64,000 nucleotides of DNA. It comes from Ostreococcus lucimarinus CCE9901 (Eukaryota; Chlorophyta; Mamiellophyceae; Mamiellales; Bathycoccaceae). Each line of letters begins with the position of its first letter. The stretch's first letter is position 1. A program made the position numbers and the translations under genes. Below are positions 1-8,260 of the stretch, in pieces. The notes beneath the pieces are model-generated. The model saw only the letters and a list, made by a program, of their open reading frames with translations. It was not told the DNA's origin and made no database searches. The stretch lies in the NCBI RefSeq assembly GCF_000092065.1, contig NC_009357.1:62001-126000 (forward strand), written 5' to 3'.

Positions 1-753
1 GCACATGATTTAGGGCCGTCGATGCCCAACCCGGCGTTGAATCTCGCGGCGATCGGATTGGATCCTTCGGCTTTGCAACGCGCGGGCGTGGGTGGGAACC
101 TTTTGCATGAACACGAGGATCGCATCTTCATCGGTGGTTTGCCGTACTTTTTAGACGAAGCCCAGATCCGGGAGTTGCTCGAAGCGTTCGGGCCGATTCG
201 TCAATTTGATTTAGTGCGCGACAAGGAGACTGGAAATAGTAAAGGATACGGCTTCGTCGTTTACGAAGACGTCTCCGTCACGGACATCGCGTGTCAAGGG
301 TTGAACGGCATGACGATGGGCGATAAAACGCTCACCGTGCGCCGCGCCGAGCAAAGTAACGCTCCCGGCGGCGTGCAACCTGGGATGATGAACGTGCCAC
401 CACCGCCGCCCGCGATCGCGGCGCCTCCCACAAACCCACCGTCAACTGTGGTTTCCTTTGACAACATGGGCCTCACGGAAGAAGAATTGGCTGACGACGA
501 AGAGTACGAAAACATCATGGAGGACATGCAAGAGGAATGTGGAAAGCACGGAGAGATTGTCTCCGTGGTCATTCCTAGACCGGGCAAGGATACAGACGAA
601 AAGACTCCTGGAATCGGGAAGGTTTTCGTGCAGTATGCCTCTGTCGACGCCGCGACAAAGGCGCGAGATGCTCTCAACGGGAAGAAATTCGGCGGCGCCA
701 CTGTCGTAGCGGATTTCTTGGATGAAGACGACTTCCGCGCGCGTAAATTCTAA
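1..753 (+). CDS. U2AF65: U2AF large subunit (U2AF65), C-terminal part
   Basis: Pre-mRNA splicing factor that recognises the polypyrimidine tract and recruits U2 snRNP in the nucleus. The frame is open to the left edge, so the N-terminus (RS region and RRM1) lies outside the window; an internal Met codon sits at 22. What is visible is RRM2, with RNP2 IFIGGL and RNP1 KGYGFVVY, then a Pro/Ala linker, then the C-terminal U2AF-homology motif ending in FLDEDDFRARKF. The acidic run EEELADDEEYE precedes the UHM, and the RxF-type loop reads GKKFGG. No intron is needed in the visible part. It converges on the DMT transporter gene with 75 bp between stop codons. Confidence 0.93.
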   Translation, partial: AHDLGPSMPNPALNLAAIGLDPSALQRAGVGGNLLHEHEDRIFIGGLPYFLDEAQIRELLEAFGPIRQFDLVRDKETGNSKGYGFVVYEDVSVTDIACQGLNGMTMGDKTLTVRRAEQSNAPGGVQPGMMNVPPPPPAIAAPPTNPPSTVVSFDNMGLTEEELADDEEYENIMEDMQEECGKHGEIVSVVIPRPGKDTDEKTPGIGKVFVQYASVDAATKARDALNGKKFGGATVVADFLDEDDFRARKF

Positions 754-828
754 ATTCTGAATCGTTTAGACTTCTAGGCATGACGTTGAGATAAAACTAT
801 TAGCTACGATAAAAACTGAAAGAACGCA

Positions 829-2520
829 CTAGCATAAGAACTTCCAGTACAAGTACACCCCGTACCAGCCAATCAAACCGGCACCTGCGAGCGAGACGAC
901 AGAGAGCACGATCGCGAACGCGATGGTCCAAACGACCTCGGATCGCTGCAAACGCGTCTTACGACTCTTGCGCTTCAAGCGCACCGTGCCCACAGCTTCA
1001 CTATCACCGCGTTTTAGTGTTTTACCACCTTTCATGATCACAGTGCCGCCCTCTTCTTCGTCAGCGCCTGCGTCGACGGTCGCGCTGACGTCGAACACTT
1101 CGGCGTCCAAGTCGAGCGTCATGTCGATGGGCGCCGGATAACTCGCCGTCGACCGCGAGCGCGGAACGGCAATCGTGGGATCACCCGTGAGCGTGTTCCA
1201 CACGACGCCTTGCGAGCGTTGCAAAACGCGCATGTCGCTTCGCTCGAGCGTCGATTTTGCGGCGGCAAAAATGCTCCCAACCAAGATGAGCGTCGACGCA
1301 AACGCGTCGCGCGCGAGTACGGCGCCCCCTATGCCGGCAGACATGATCAATCCGGCAAAAATCGGCTGCAGTGACCCGTAACACGCGGTGACAACCGGCG
1401 TCGTGTCCGCTTCCGCGCGCGTAGTCAACGCGTACGCCGCCGAGGCAAGCACGCCGACGGCGGCGACGGCGGCCCACGCGTTCGATTGCGTCACCAAAGC
1501 AATCGGCGCCTCCGCGGTGACGTGCTCGCGCAACACGAGAGGAACGGTGATGGCGATCCCCATGAGTGCACCCATAGTTTGCGAAACCACGGCCACGGTG
1601 ATGGGATTGTACTCGCGCAAGATGGATTCTTGAAACGCCAAGTACGCCGCGAAGAGCGCGCTTCGAAATAGCAACAGAATATTACCCGAGCTCAGCCACA
1701 TTCGCGCCGGATCGAGGAGTAATATCGTCCCGATCACGCTCAACGCGATCGCGGAGAATTTACCCACGCTCGGCCTCTCGATTCCTTGAAACACGGCGAT
1801 CGTGCACGAATACACCGGCACCAATTGCCCCAGGACGACGGCGTTTCCGAGCGACGCCCGCTTCAATCCGTACGCCAAACATATTTGCGCCAAACAAACG
1901 CACGCCGCGAGCAGAATCATCACGGTCGACGTGCACAGCGCGTTCCTTTTCTTCACATTATTCAACTCCCGCATCGTCTCCCCTCGCACGCGCGCCAACA
2001 AGTAAATGAACGGCAACGAAATCGCGCACCTCGCCAACGTAAACTGCGCCGCGCTAAAGTAATTCATCGACTGCGCGCTCATGCACATCGCCCCCACGAA
2101 GCACGCCTGCGCGCACGTCAGCAACAACGCGCTCTGCGACGCGCGTTTCACGTCGTCCCTCACCTTTCTCCGCATCTCATCCAACTCCTCGGGAAACGTC
2201 TCGCTCAGCGTCTCCAGAAACGCCGCGAGCTCCGTCTTATTCCTCCATCTCTTCCGCCCCGCGCTCGCCGCCGTCGCGCGCGCGTCCGCGACGCCGTCGT
2301 TCGCGTCCTCCGTCTCGCCCGCGCCGTCCCGTCCGCTTCGCGCGCGCGCGCGTCCCCACCCGCGGCCGTCGTCGCGATCGACGCGCGTCGTCAACATCGT
2401 TCGCATCGTCATCGTTCGCGCCTTCTCGTCGCCGCGCGCGCGCGTCGCGCGTCGCCCGCACCGCGTCGACGTCGTCGCGCGCGCGCTCGACGCCGCGCGC
2501 GCCGTCGCCGTCGTCGCCAT
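829..2520 (-). CDS. EamA/DMT-superfamily transporter, probably plastid
   Basis: A 563-residue membrane protein with two EamA-type halves, about ten hydrophobic segments in all, of the drug/metabolite transporter superfamily; substrate unknown. The start chosen is the ATG at 2520 because it yields an Ala/Thr/Arg-rich, transit-peptide-like N-terminus and lies just upstream of the divergent HD gene. Reading further upstream would run antisense through that gene. An alternative ATG 37 residues inside (MTMRTML) is possible. After about 100 polar residues the first membrane helix follows SQSALLLTCAQACF. The C-terminal tail is polar (DLDAEVFDVS, acidic, then basic KRKSRKTRLQRSE) and ends in one extra hydrophobic helix, which is unusual for DMT proteins. 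Confidence 0.85.
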   Translation of the reverse strand: MATTATARAASSARATTSTRCGRRATRARGDEKARTMTMRTMLTTRVDRDDGRGWGRARARSGRDGAGETEDANDGVADARATAASAGRKRWRNKTELAAFLETLSETFPEELDEMRRKVRDDVKRASQSALLLTCAQACFVGAMCMSAQSMNYFSAAQFTLARCAISLPFIYLLARVRGETMRELNNVKKRNALCTSTVMILLAACVCLAQICLAYGLKRASLGNAVVLGQLVPVYSCTIAVFQGIERPSVGKFSAIALSVIGTILLLDPARMWLSSGNILLLFRSALFAAYLAFQESILREYNPITVAVVSQTMGALMGIAITVPLVLREHVTAEAPIALVTQSNAWAAVAAVGVLASAAYALTTRAEADTTPVVTACYGSLQPIFAGLIMSAGIGGAVLARDAFASTLILVGSIFAAAKSTLERSDMRVLQRSQGVVWNTLTGDPTIAVPRSRSTASYPAPIDMTLDLDAEVFDVSATVDAGADEEEGGTVIMKGGKTLKRGDSEAVGTVRLKRKSRKTRLQRSEVVWTIAFAIVLSVVSLAGAGLIGWYGVYLYWKFLC

Positions 2521-2566
2521 CGCCGACGGTGCGTCGTCGACTGTCGTCAATCCGCGCCGCGTCGCG

Positions 2567-3280
2567 ATGCCCGCGACCGACCGCGCATCGTTCGAGCGCG
2601 ACGTCGTCGCGCGCGCCGAGCGCTTCGCGCGCGACGCCCTGGCCTCGAACGACGGCTCGCACGATCTCTGGCACGTCGAGCGCGTGCGCGCGAGCGCGGT
2701 GGCGCTCGCGAGGCTCGAGGGCGCGAACGCGTTCGTCTGCGAGCTCGCCGCGCTGCTGCACGACGTCGACGATTGGAAGTACGCGCGCGGCGACGGCGCG
2801 AAGGGCCGGGCGAGGACGTTTCTGGAAGACTCGTGCGCGGACGTCGACGCGGCGACGCGCGAGACGGTGCTGGACGTGTGCGCGCGGATCGGGTTCAAGA
2901 GCGAACTCGAAAAAGCTGAAAAATCGCGCGCCGACGACGACGAGGAGAGCGTCGAGTTTCGATGCGTGCAAGACGCCGATCGATTGGACGCGATCGGCGC
3001 GATCGGCATCGGGCGGACGTTTTGTTTCGGCGGCGCGCGCGGGAATCCGATGCACGTGCCCGGCGTGCCGCCGATGGTGGACGTGACGGCGGCGCGGTAC
3101 GAGGCGGCGCATCGCGACGAGACGCGGCCGAACACGACGATTAATCATTTCCACGAAAAGTTGTTCAGGCTGAGGGGTCTGATGAAGACGGCGTCGGGGC
3201 GCGCGCGCGCCGAGCGCAGGCACGCGACGATGGTCGAGTTCGTCGAGCGGTTTCACCGCGAGTGGGACGGCGACGAGTAG
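2567..3280 (+). CDS. HD-domain metal-dependent phosphohydrolase
   Basis: A 237-residue soluble protein of the small HD superfamily (YedJ-like proteins of bacteria, fungi and plants). Metal-ligand motifs are visible: H32-D33-x2-H36, then H65-D66 in ALLHDVDDWKY, and a later Asp in DADRLDAIGAIGIGR. Family members hydrolyse nucleotides or other phosphoesters, but the substrate here is not known. The start is the first ATG after the divergent DMT start, only 46 bp away; the frame is open further upstream but that stretch is low-complexity and antisense to the DMT gene. The C-terminus ends in a helix (VEFVERFHREWDGDE). Confidence 0.82.
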   Translation: MPATDRASFERDVVARAERFARDALASNDGSHDLWHVERVRASAVALARLEGANAFVCELAALLHDVDDWKYARGDGAKGRARTFLEDSCADVDAATRETVLDVCARIGFKSELEKAEKSRADDDEESVEFRCVQDADRLDAIGAIGIGRTFCFGGARGNPMHVPGVPPMVDVTAARYEAAHRDETRPNTTINHFHEKLFRLRGLMKTASGRARAERRHATMVEFVERFHREWDGDE

Positions 3281-3363
3281 CGGCGGCGCAAAGTTTAGTA
3301 TTCATTCATTCATTCATTCATTCGTTCCTTCACTCACTCGCGCGCGCGCGCCGACGCCGGGCG

Positions 3364-5007
3364 ATGGCCGCCGCGTCTTCGTCGCTCGCCGCGCGCGCGT
3401 CGCGCGTCGGCGCCGCGGCGTCCGCGCGCGGCGTCGCGCGGCGTCGAGCGACGAAGACGCGTCGCGTCGACGCGGCGACGTCGCGTCGGCGCGGCGGCGG
3501 CGCGCGCCCGCGGGCGCTCGCGAGCGACGCGGACGCGGACGAGATCCTGGGCGTGTACGTCACGGCGTCGGCGGAGGACATACGCGCGGCGCCGGTGAGG
3601 GCGAGCGATGGGACGTTCCTGCGCGCGGGGGCGAGCACGAAGCTCGAGGCGGCGACGGCGAGCGGCGTCGCGGCGGCGGTGAAGCGATTGGTCGAGCAGA
3701 TGGAGTGGACGGGGGCGATCGGGATATCGCTGCCGGGATTAGTGACGCGCGTGGAGGGCGAGAGAGGCGATGGGGCGAGAGGGACGATGGCGAGGACGGA
3801 CATCGAACGCGCGGTGAAGCAGGCGACGGGGTGCGAGACGTCGATTTCGAGCGGCGCCGAGGCGTGCGGGGCGGCGGAACTGGCGTACGGTGCGGGCGTG
3901 GAACTTTCGGGCGGAGAGGCGAAGGGATTAGTGATGTTTTGCATGATCGGTGGGCGGTTCAGCACCAGTCTGTACGATGGAGGGAAGGTTGTGAAGAACT
4001 TTGCGGGCGAAAAGTTGAGCGACGGCGACGGCGACGTCTCGGGAATATCGACTTTACCCGACATCGGTGGCGCAAACGATACCGACGAGGCGTGGACGGC
4101 GTTTGGTGAACGCGTGCGCGAGTACTTGAGCGAGCTCGAGCGAAAGTATAAGCCGGACGTCATCATTCTCGGTGGTAAAGCTGGTCAAAATGCCGACAAA
4201 ATTATGGACAAGTTGACCGCGCTTAACACGAAAGTCGTGCCGGGGACTCTGGGCTTCGTCGCCGGTGTCAAGGGTGCGGCGTTACTAGCGAAACAGCAAA
4301 TTGGCTTGCGCGAAACGCTCGCGCAAGTGCGCGAAGCCGTAGGCGTCCAGACTGGCGTGAGCCCTCAATTCGTCTCGGATGAACAGTTGAAGAGCGTCTT
4401 CGACACATTCGACACGTCGAAGAACGGCGTTTTGGAACTCAATGAACTCGTCGACGCGACGCTCGCGCTCAACGTAAAAGTGAACGACGTGCAGTCGTTG
4501 ATGGATTCCTTGGATTTGGACGCGAACGGTGTCGTCACTTTCGATGAATGGTGCAGGTGGTGGAAGAGCGAAGTGTCGACTGAAGCCGTCACGACTATTG
4601 TCTCGCAAGACGAGTGGCGCCGCGTGCTGAAAATGGAAAGCAAAAGACTCATTTGCCTCGAAGTCGGTTTTACGTTTTGCCGACCGTGCAAAGCGTTCGC
4701 GCGCAAGTATCATCAAATCTCCGAGCAATTCCCGAGCGTCAAGTTCGTCTACATGAATGGGAACGAAAACGGGAGTACTACGATTCTCGCGCGCGACGAT
4801 CTCGGTGTGAAGTCGACGCCTTCCTTTTTCTTGTTTCGAGCGGGCGAAAAGTTGCATTTCCACTCCGGTGCGAAAGAAGAGCGCTTGCGCAACGCGATTA
4901 ATCGCCACATGCGCGACGGAGAATGGCCAGCGTTGGCCGGACCTCGACCGCCTGTGATTTCAGAAGACGAGGAGTTGCGCGCAGCGGCGGCGGCGGAAGC
5001 GACTTGA
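3364..5007 (+). CDS. Plastid fusion: degenerate ROK kinase + two EF-hands + thioredoxin
   Basis: A 547-residue protein with three parts. Residues 1-55 are Arg/Ala/Ser-rich and look like a plastid transit peptide. Residues 60-335 resemble a ROK-family sugar kinase of the polyphosphate-glucokinase type (AIGISLPGLV, VIILGGKAGQNADK). However, the phosphate-binding DxGGT motif is replaced by VYVTASAED, and the catalytic-Asp region reads SSGAEACGAAE, so it is probably not a kinase. Two canonical EF-hand loops follow at 350-361 (DTSKNGVLELNE) and 384-395 (DLDANGVVTFDE). A thioredoxin fold (about 410-545) has an atypical active site C439-R-P-C442 and cis-Pro P486. The family logic recalls calredoxin (EF-hands plus thioredoxin), but the ROK part is extra. 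Function inferred: Ca2+-responsive redox regulator in the chloroplast. Confidence 0.8.
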   Translation: MAAASSSLAARASRVGAAASARGVARRRATKTRRVDAATSRRRGGGARPRALASDADADEILGVYVTASAEDIRAAPVRASDGTFLRAGASTKLEAATASGVAAAVKRLVEQMEWTGAIGISLPGLVTRVEGERGDGARGTMARTDIERAVKQATGCETSISSGAEACGAAELAYGAGVELSGGEAKGLVMFCMIGGRFSTSLYDGGKVVKNFAGEKLSDGDGDVSGISTLPDIGGANDTDEAWTAFGERVREYLSELERKYKPDVIILGGKAGQNADKIMDKLTALNTKVVPGTLGFVAGVKGAALLAKQQIGLRETLAQVREAVGVQTGVSPQFVSDEQLKSVFDTFDTSKNGVLELNELVDATLALNVKVNDVQSLMDSLDLDANGVVTFDEWCRWWKSEVSTEAVTTIVSQDEWRRVLKMESKRLICLEVGFTFCRPCKAFARKYHQISEQFPSVKFVYMNGNENGSTTILARDDLGVKSTPSFFLFRAGEKLHFHSGAKEERLRNAINRHMRDGEWPALAGPRPPVISEDEELRAAAAAEAT

Positions 5008-5076
5008 TTCGCATTCATTTTTTGTTTGTACGCATTTCAGCTATTTGTAGAACGCGGCAGCGTTGTAATCTAACGG

Positions 5077-6643
5077 CTAAGTTGACGTTCCCGCGTCCTT
5101 TTTATAATAAGTCGGCGCGTCGGCTTCGACGGCGGGCTTGCGCGTCGTGCGCTCTTGTAACGCTCGCACCGCGTCTTTGCCCGCTGCCGCCGCCGCTGTC
5201 GCCGCGGCCGTCGCTGCCGCCGTGGCTGCAGATGCGCGTTCTGCCGCCGCCGCCGTCGAAGCTGACGCGCTTTCCCAAATACCGCCCATGCTGAAATTCT
5301 TCAGCGTATCGCTCACTTGATGGCTCACGCTCTTCGCCTCGATCACGATTCGTCGCGGGCTTTGCGCTTCTTCCAAAGGTCCATCTTGCGCGCCACCTTT
5401 AGGCGGTGGCGGGCGCAAGTTCACCCCGTGCATGTCTTCGTCCGCGATCCCGAGCGCCTCTTTTCTCGCCAGTGCGATGCGTTCTGCTTCGCCGACGTCC
5501 ATGGACTTTTCCGACTTGATTTCGTGCGGCTGGTTGAGAATTGCCCCCTTCGTCTGGTCCGCACGCGCGCGAACACCGTAAAGCGTGTACATTTTTCCGC
5601 TCGACGCGTCACGTTCGTCGCCATCAGCGTCCGCGTTGAAGAAATCGTCCAAATCGCTCGTCATCTTTGAGGACATGGTCGACGCGACGTCGAGCGACGA
5701 AGCGATGTCCTTCAGGGACTCATCCTTCGAGAGAACCGAGACGTCCTTACTCTTCTTCTTCGCCAAACTCGCGAGTTTCTTCTTAAGTTCTTGCTCGGCT
5801 GCGATTTCCTCCGTCGTCCTCGAACTCACTTGGTTCGTCATCGCGTCGTTCACCAACATGTCGTGCAACTGAAGCACGTGTGCGACTTCCTCCTGGAACG
5901 CCGCCTCTGCCTCCGCATCCTTCGCCTCTGCATCGTCTCGTCGTTTATACAACGCATCCAACTCGGCTCCGATCTCCGCTTCGAGTAACATCTCCTCCAC
6001 CTCGGACAGCAGCTCCACCGTTCGGTTGAGCGACTCGCTCTGTTCCCAAACCTTCGCCGTCATCCCCGAAACTTCCGCGAGTTCGCGCTCGAGCGCCACC
6101 CACGACTCCTCTTGCTTCCGTATCGTCGATTCCAGCGTCGCGCTGTGCCGCAGCGCGATCCTCGCGCGCGCGTCCACGTGCGCGTGTCGCACGTCGTACG
6201 CCTCCATCGTTTCCTCCACCGCGCGCGCGTACGCCGCCAAACCTCCATCCACTCGCGTATCCTCCTGTCGCGTTCGACCGCAATCATCCTCTTCGTCAGT
6301 CCATCGAATCGGCGTCTCCGCGCGCGTCTCCGGTCGTCCCTCGTCCGCGCGAACACCAAACGCGCGTCGCCGCTCGTCGTCGTCGTCTCTCGTCCCATCG
6401 CTCGCGTCGTTCGCGCACCGTCTCCGCGCGCCTCGCGCGCAGCATCGTCTCCAACACGCCCTCGCGCACGCTCGTCGAGCGTTCGAGCGCGTCCCGCGCG
6501 TCCCGCGCGCCCCGTCCGATCGTCTCCGTCATCGCCTCGACCGCGGACGTCCCGGCGCTGTGCACGCGCGCGACCGTCTCGCTCTTCGCGATCGCGCTCG
6601 ACGCGCGTCCGTACGCGTCGCGCAAGAACTCGTGCGTCGTCAT
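5077..6643 (-). CDS. Coiled-coil protein, dysbindin-like (two exons)
   Basis: Model: exon 1 6643..6419, intron 6418..6265, exon 2 6264..5077, giving 470 residues. The second exon has no ATG before residue 15 of its solid frame, although that frame is open upstream. The short neighbouring frame beginning MTTHEFLRDAYGR joins in phase 0 through a GTGCG donor, an ACTGAC branch site and a CGACAG acceptor 30 nt later. The heptad region around SLNRTVELLSEVEEMLLEAE resembles dysbindin (a BLOC-1 subunit), with a following acidic stretch DDFFNADADGDE and a low-complexity Ala/Thr tail. The dysbindin relation is by eye only. Shares a 65-bp divergent promoter with the ABM gene. Confidence 0.6.
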
Positions 6644-6708
6644 CGCGCGTCCGCGACGCGTTCGTCGGCGCGCGGCGCTCTGCCGCCGCACTTCGCGACG
6701 CGACGACG

Positions 6709-7527
6709 ATGCTGACGCGACGCGCGACGATTCATCCACCGCGCGTCGCGATCCGGTCGCGACGCGCGACGCGCGCGCGCGATGGACGGCGGCGCCGCGA
6801 CGCGCGCGTCCGCGCGAGCGCGCGGATCACGCTCGTGCGCTGCGACGTCAAGGCGGAGGCGATGGATGATTTTCTGCGATTGACGGAGGAAAACGCGCGC
6901 GCGAGCGTTCGCGAGGCGGGGAACGTGCGCTTCGACGTGCTCCGGGACGAGAAGGATAGAAATTTAGTGACGCTGGTCGAGATATACGCCGACGACGCGT
7001 CGGCGGCGAAGCACAAGGAGACGAAGCATTACGAGACGTGGCGAGACGAAGTCGCGGATATGATGGCGGCGCCGCGGAGCGCGGAGACGTATCTGGCGAT
7101 CGAACCGAACGACGACGCGTGGACGTACGCGAACGCCGTGACGTGGAACGAAGACGATGATCAGAGCGAGATGGTGAACGCGAGTTGCGTGCACGTGCAC
7201 TGCGAATGCGCGGCGGGCGACGAGGCGGCGTTTGCCTCGGCGTGCGCGAAGAACGCGAGCGAATCCGCGTTAGAGGATGGGAATTTGCGCTTTGACGTGT
7301 TCCAGAGCGCCGAGAGCGCGCGAAAGTTTTTATTGGTTGAGGTGTACGACGGCGCGGCGAGCGCGGTGGCGCATAAATCGACGCCGCATTACGAGGCGTG
7401 GCGAGAGGAAGTCGCGAACATGATGGCCCGGCCTCGCCAGGCGCGCGCGTACGACGTCGTGTTTCCGCCCACGAAAATCAGTTGGCGCGGCGACGCGTGC
7501 GGCGACGCGTGCGACACGACGTGGTGA
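6709..7527 (+). CDS. Tandem ABM-domain (LsrG/YgiN-like) protein, plastid
   Basis: 272 residues: a basic Arg/Ala-rich transit-like N-terminus (1-38), then two copies of a ferredoxin-like antibiotic-biosynthesis-monooxygenase (ABM) domain at about 39-130 and 159-252. The copies share the signatures N(V/L)RFDV and HKxTxHYExWRxEVAxMMAxPR, so they arose by internal duplication. ABM domains are usually dimers of single domains, so this gene may encode a built-in dimer. Relatives are quinol monooxygenases or act in autoinducer-2 breakdown; the substrate here is unknown. The Cys-rich end (GDACGDACDTTW) is unusual. The start is the only sensible ATG downstream of the divergent gene. Confidence 0.8.
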   Translation: MLTRRATIHPPRVAIRSRRATRARDGRRRRDARVRASARITLVRCDVKAEAMDDFLRLTEENARASVREAGNVRFDVLRDEKDRNLVTLVEIYADDASAAKHKETKHYETWRDEVADMMAAPRSAETYLAIEPNDDAWTYANAVTWNEDDDQSEMVNASCVHVHCECAAGDEAAFASACAKNASESALEDGNLRFDVFQSAESARKFLLVEVYDGAASAVAHKSTPHYEAWREEVANMMARPRQARAYDVVFPPTKISWRGDACGDACDTTW

Positions 7528-7605
7528 CCCGAATTCCCGCCGCTAGACTGTAATCCATATCCAAATCCCGAATCCCGCGCGACGCGCCGCACTCCGCGAC
7601 TCGCG

Positions 7606-8100
7606 ATGCCGACCGCCGCCGACGCCGACGCCGAACCGCGCTTCGACGACGTCACGGGCGAAGCCCTCAACGTCGCCGCGCTCGAACTCCAGCGTCGCGC
7701 GACGCAGAACGACTACGTCGCCGCGCACGCACCGAGCGAAGATTCACCGTTACGTCGCGTCCCCGCCGTCGACGTCGCGCCTGGACGGCACAAGTACGTC
7801 CTCACGCAGCTCGCGATCGGCGACGAAGCCGCGCTCGTCGTTCGCGCGTACGCCGGATGCGCGTACCACGCGAATAATTTTGAGCTGTTGACGCGCGAGT
7901 TGGCGCGACTCGGCGTCGACGCGACCGGCCGCGTCGTCGGCGGCGGTCGATGCGAACGCGACGACGCGGCGAAGACGATCAAGGTGTACGGGTACAGTAA
8001 AACGTTCGGGCGCACGCCGGGGTGTAACGAACGCGCGTGCGCGATGATTCAAGAGGCGTTTACTGGATACCAGGCGACGTGGAGCGACGACGGGTACTGA
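7606..8100 (+). CDS. PHPT1: 14-kDa phosphohistidine phosphatase (Janus/PHPT1 family)
   Basis: 164 residues. The core shows the family signatures KYVLTQL, the catalytic histidine H88 in CAYHANN, GGGRCERDD, IKVYGYSKTFG and the ending YQATWSDDGY. Known members remove phosphate from phosphohistidine in proteins. The first 45 residues are an extra polar N-terminal arm compared with animal PHPT1. It lies in tandem after the ABM gene with a 78-bp gap. No organelle signal is obvious, so a cytosolic location is likely. Confidence 0.88.
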   Translation: MPTAADADAEPRFDDVTGEALNVAALELQRRATQNDYVAAHAPSEDSPLRRVPAVDVAPGRHKYVLTQLAIGDEAALVVRAYAGCAYHANNFELLTRELARLGVDATGRVVGGGRCERDDAAKTIKVYGYSKTFGRTPGCNERACAMIQEAFTGYQATWSDDGY

Positions 8101-8260
8101 GTTCGCGCGACGCGGAAGAGCGCCGACGTTTGATTTCGAGTTGTTCCGACGACGCGATCGTTCGACTGTTAGTTACGCTTTTATAGCCCCATCGATAGCG
8201 ATTTCGCTCGACGTCGCGTCGTCGTCGACGCCGCGCGCGTGCGATTCGATTCGACGCGCG

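Noticed and set aside
458-709. Small plus-strand frame inside U2AF65
   Set aside because: It starts at TTG and lies wholly inside the UHM coding sequence in another register.
1786-2919. 377-residue Arg/His-rich open frame on the plus strand
   Set aside because: It runs antisense through the DMT gene and its composition is that of GC-rich shadow frames.
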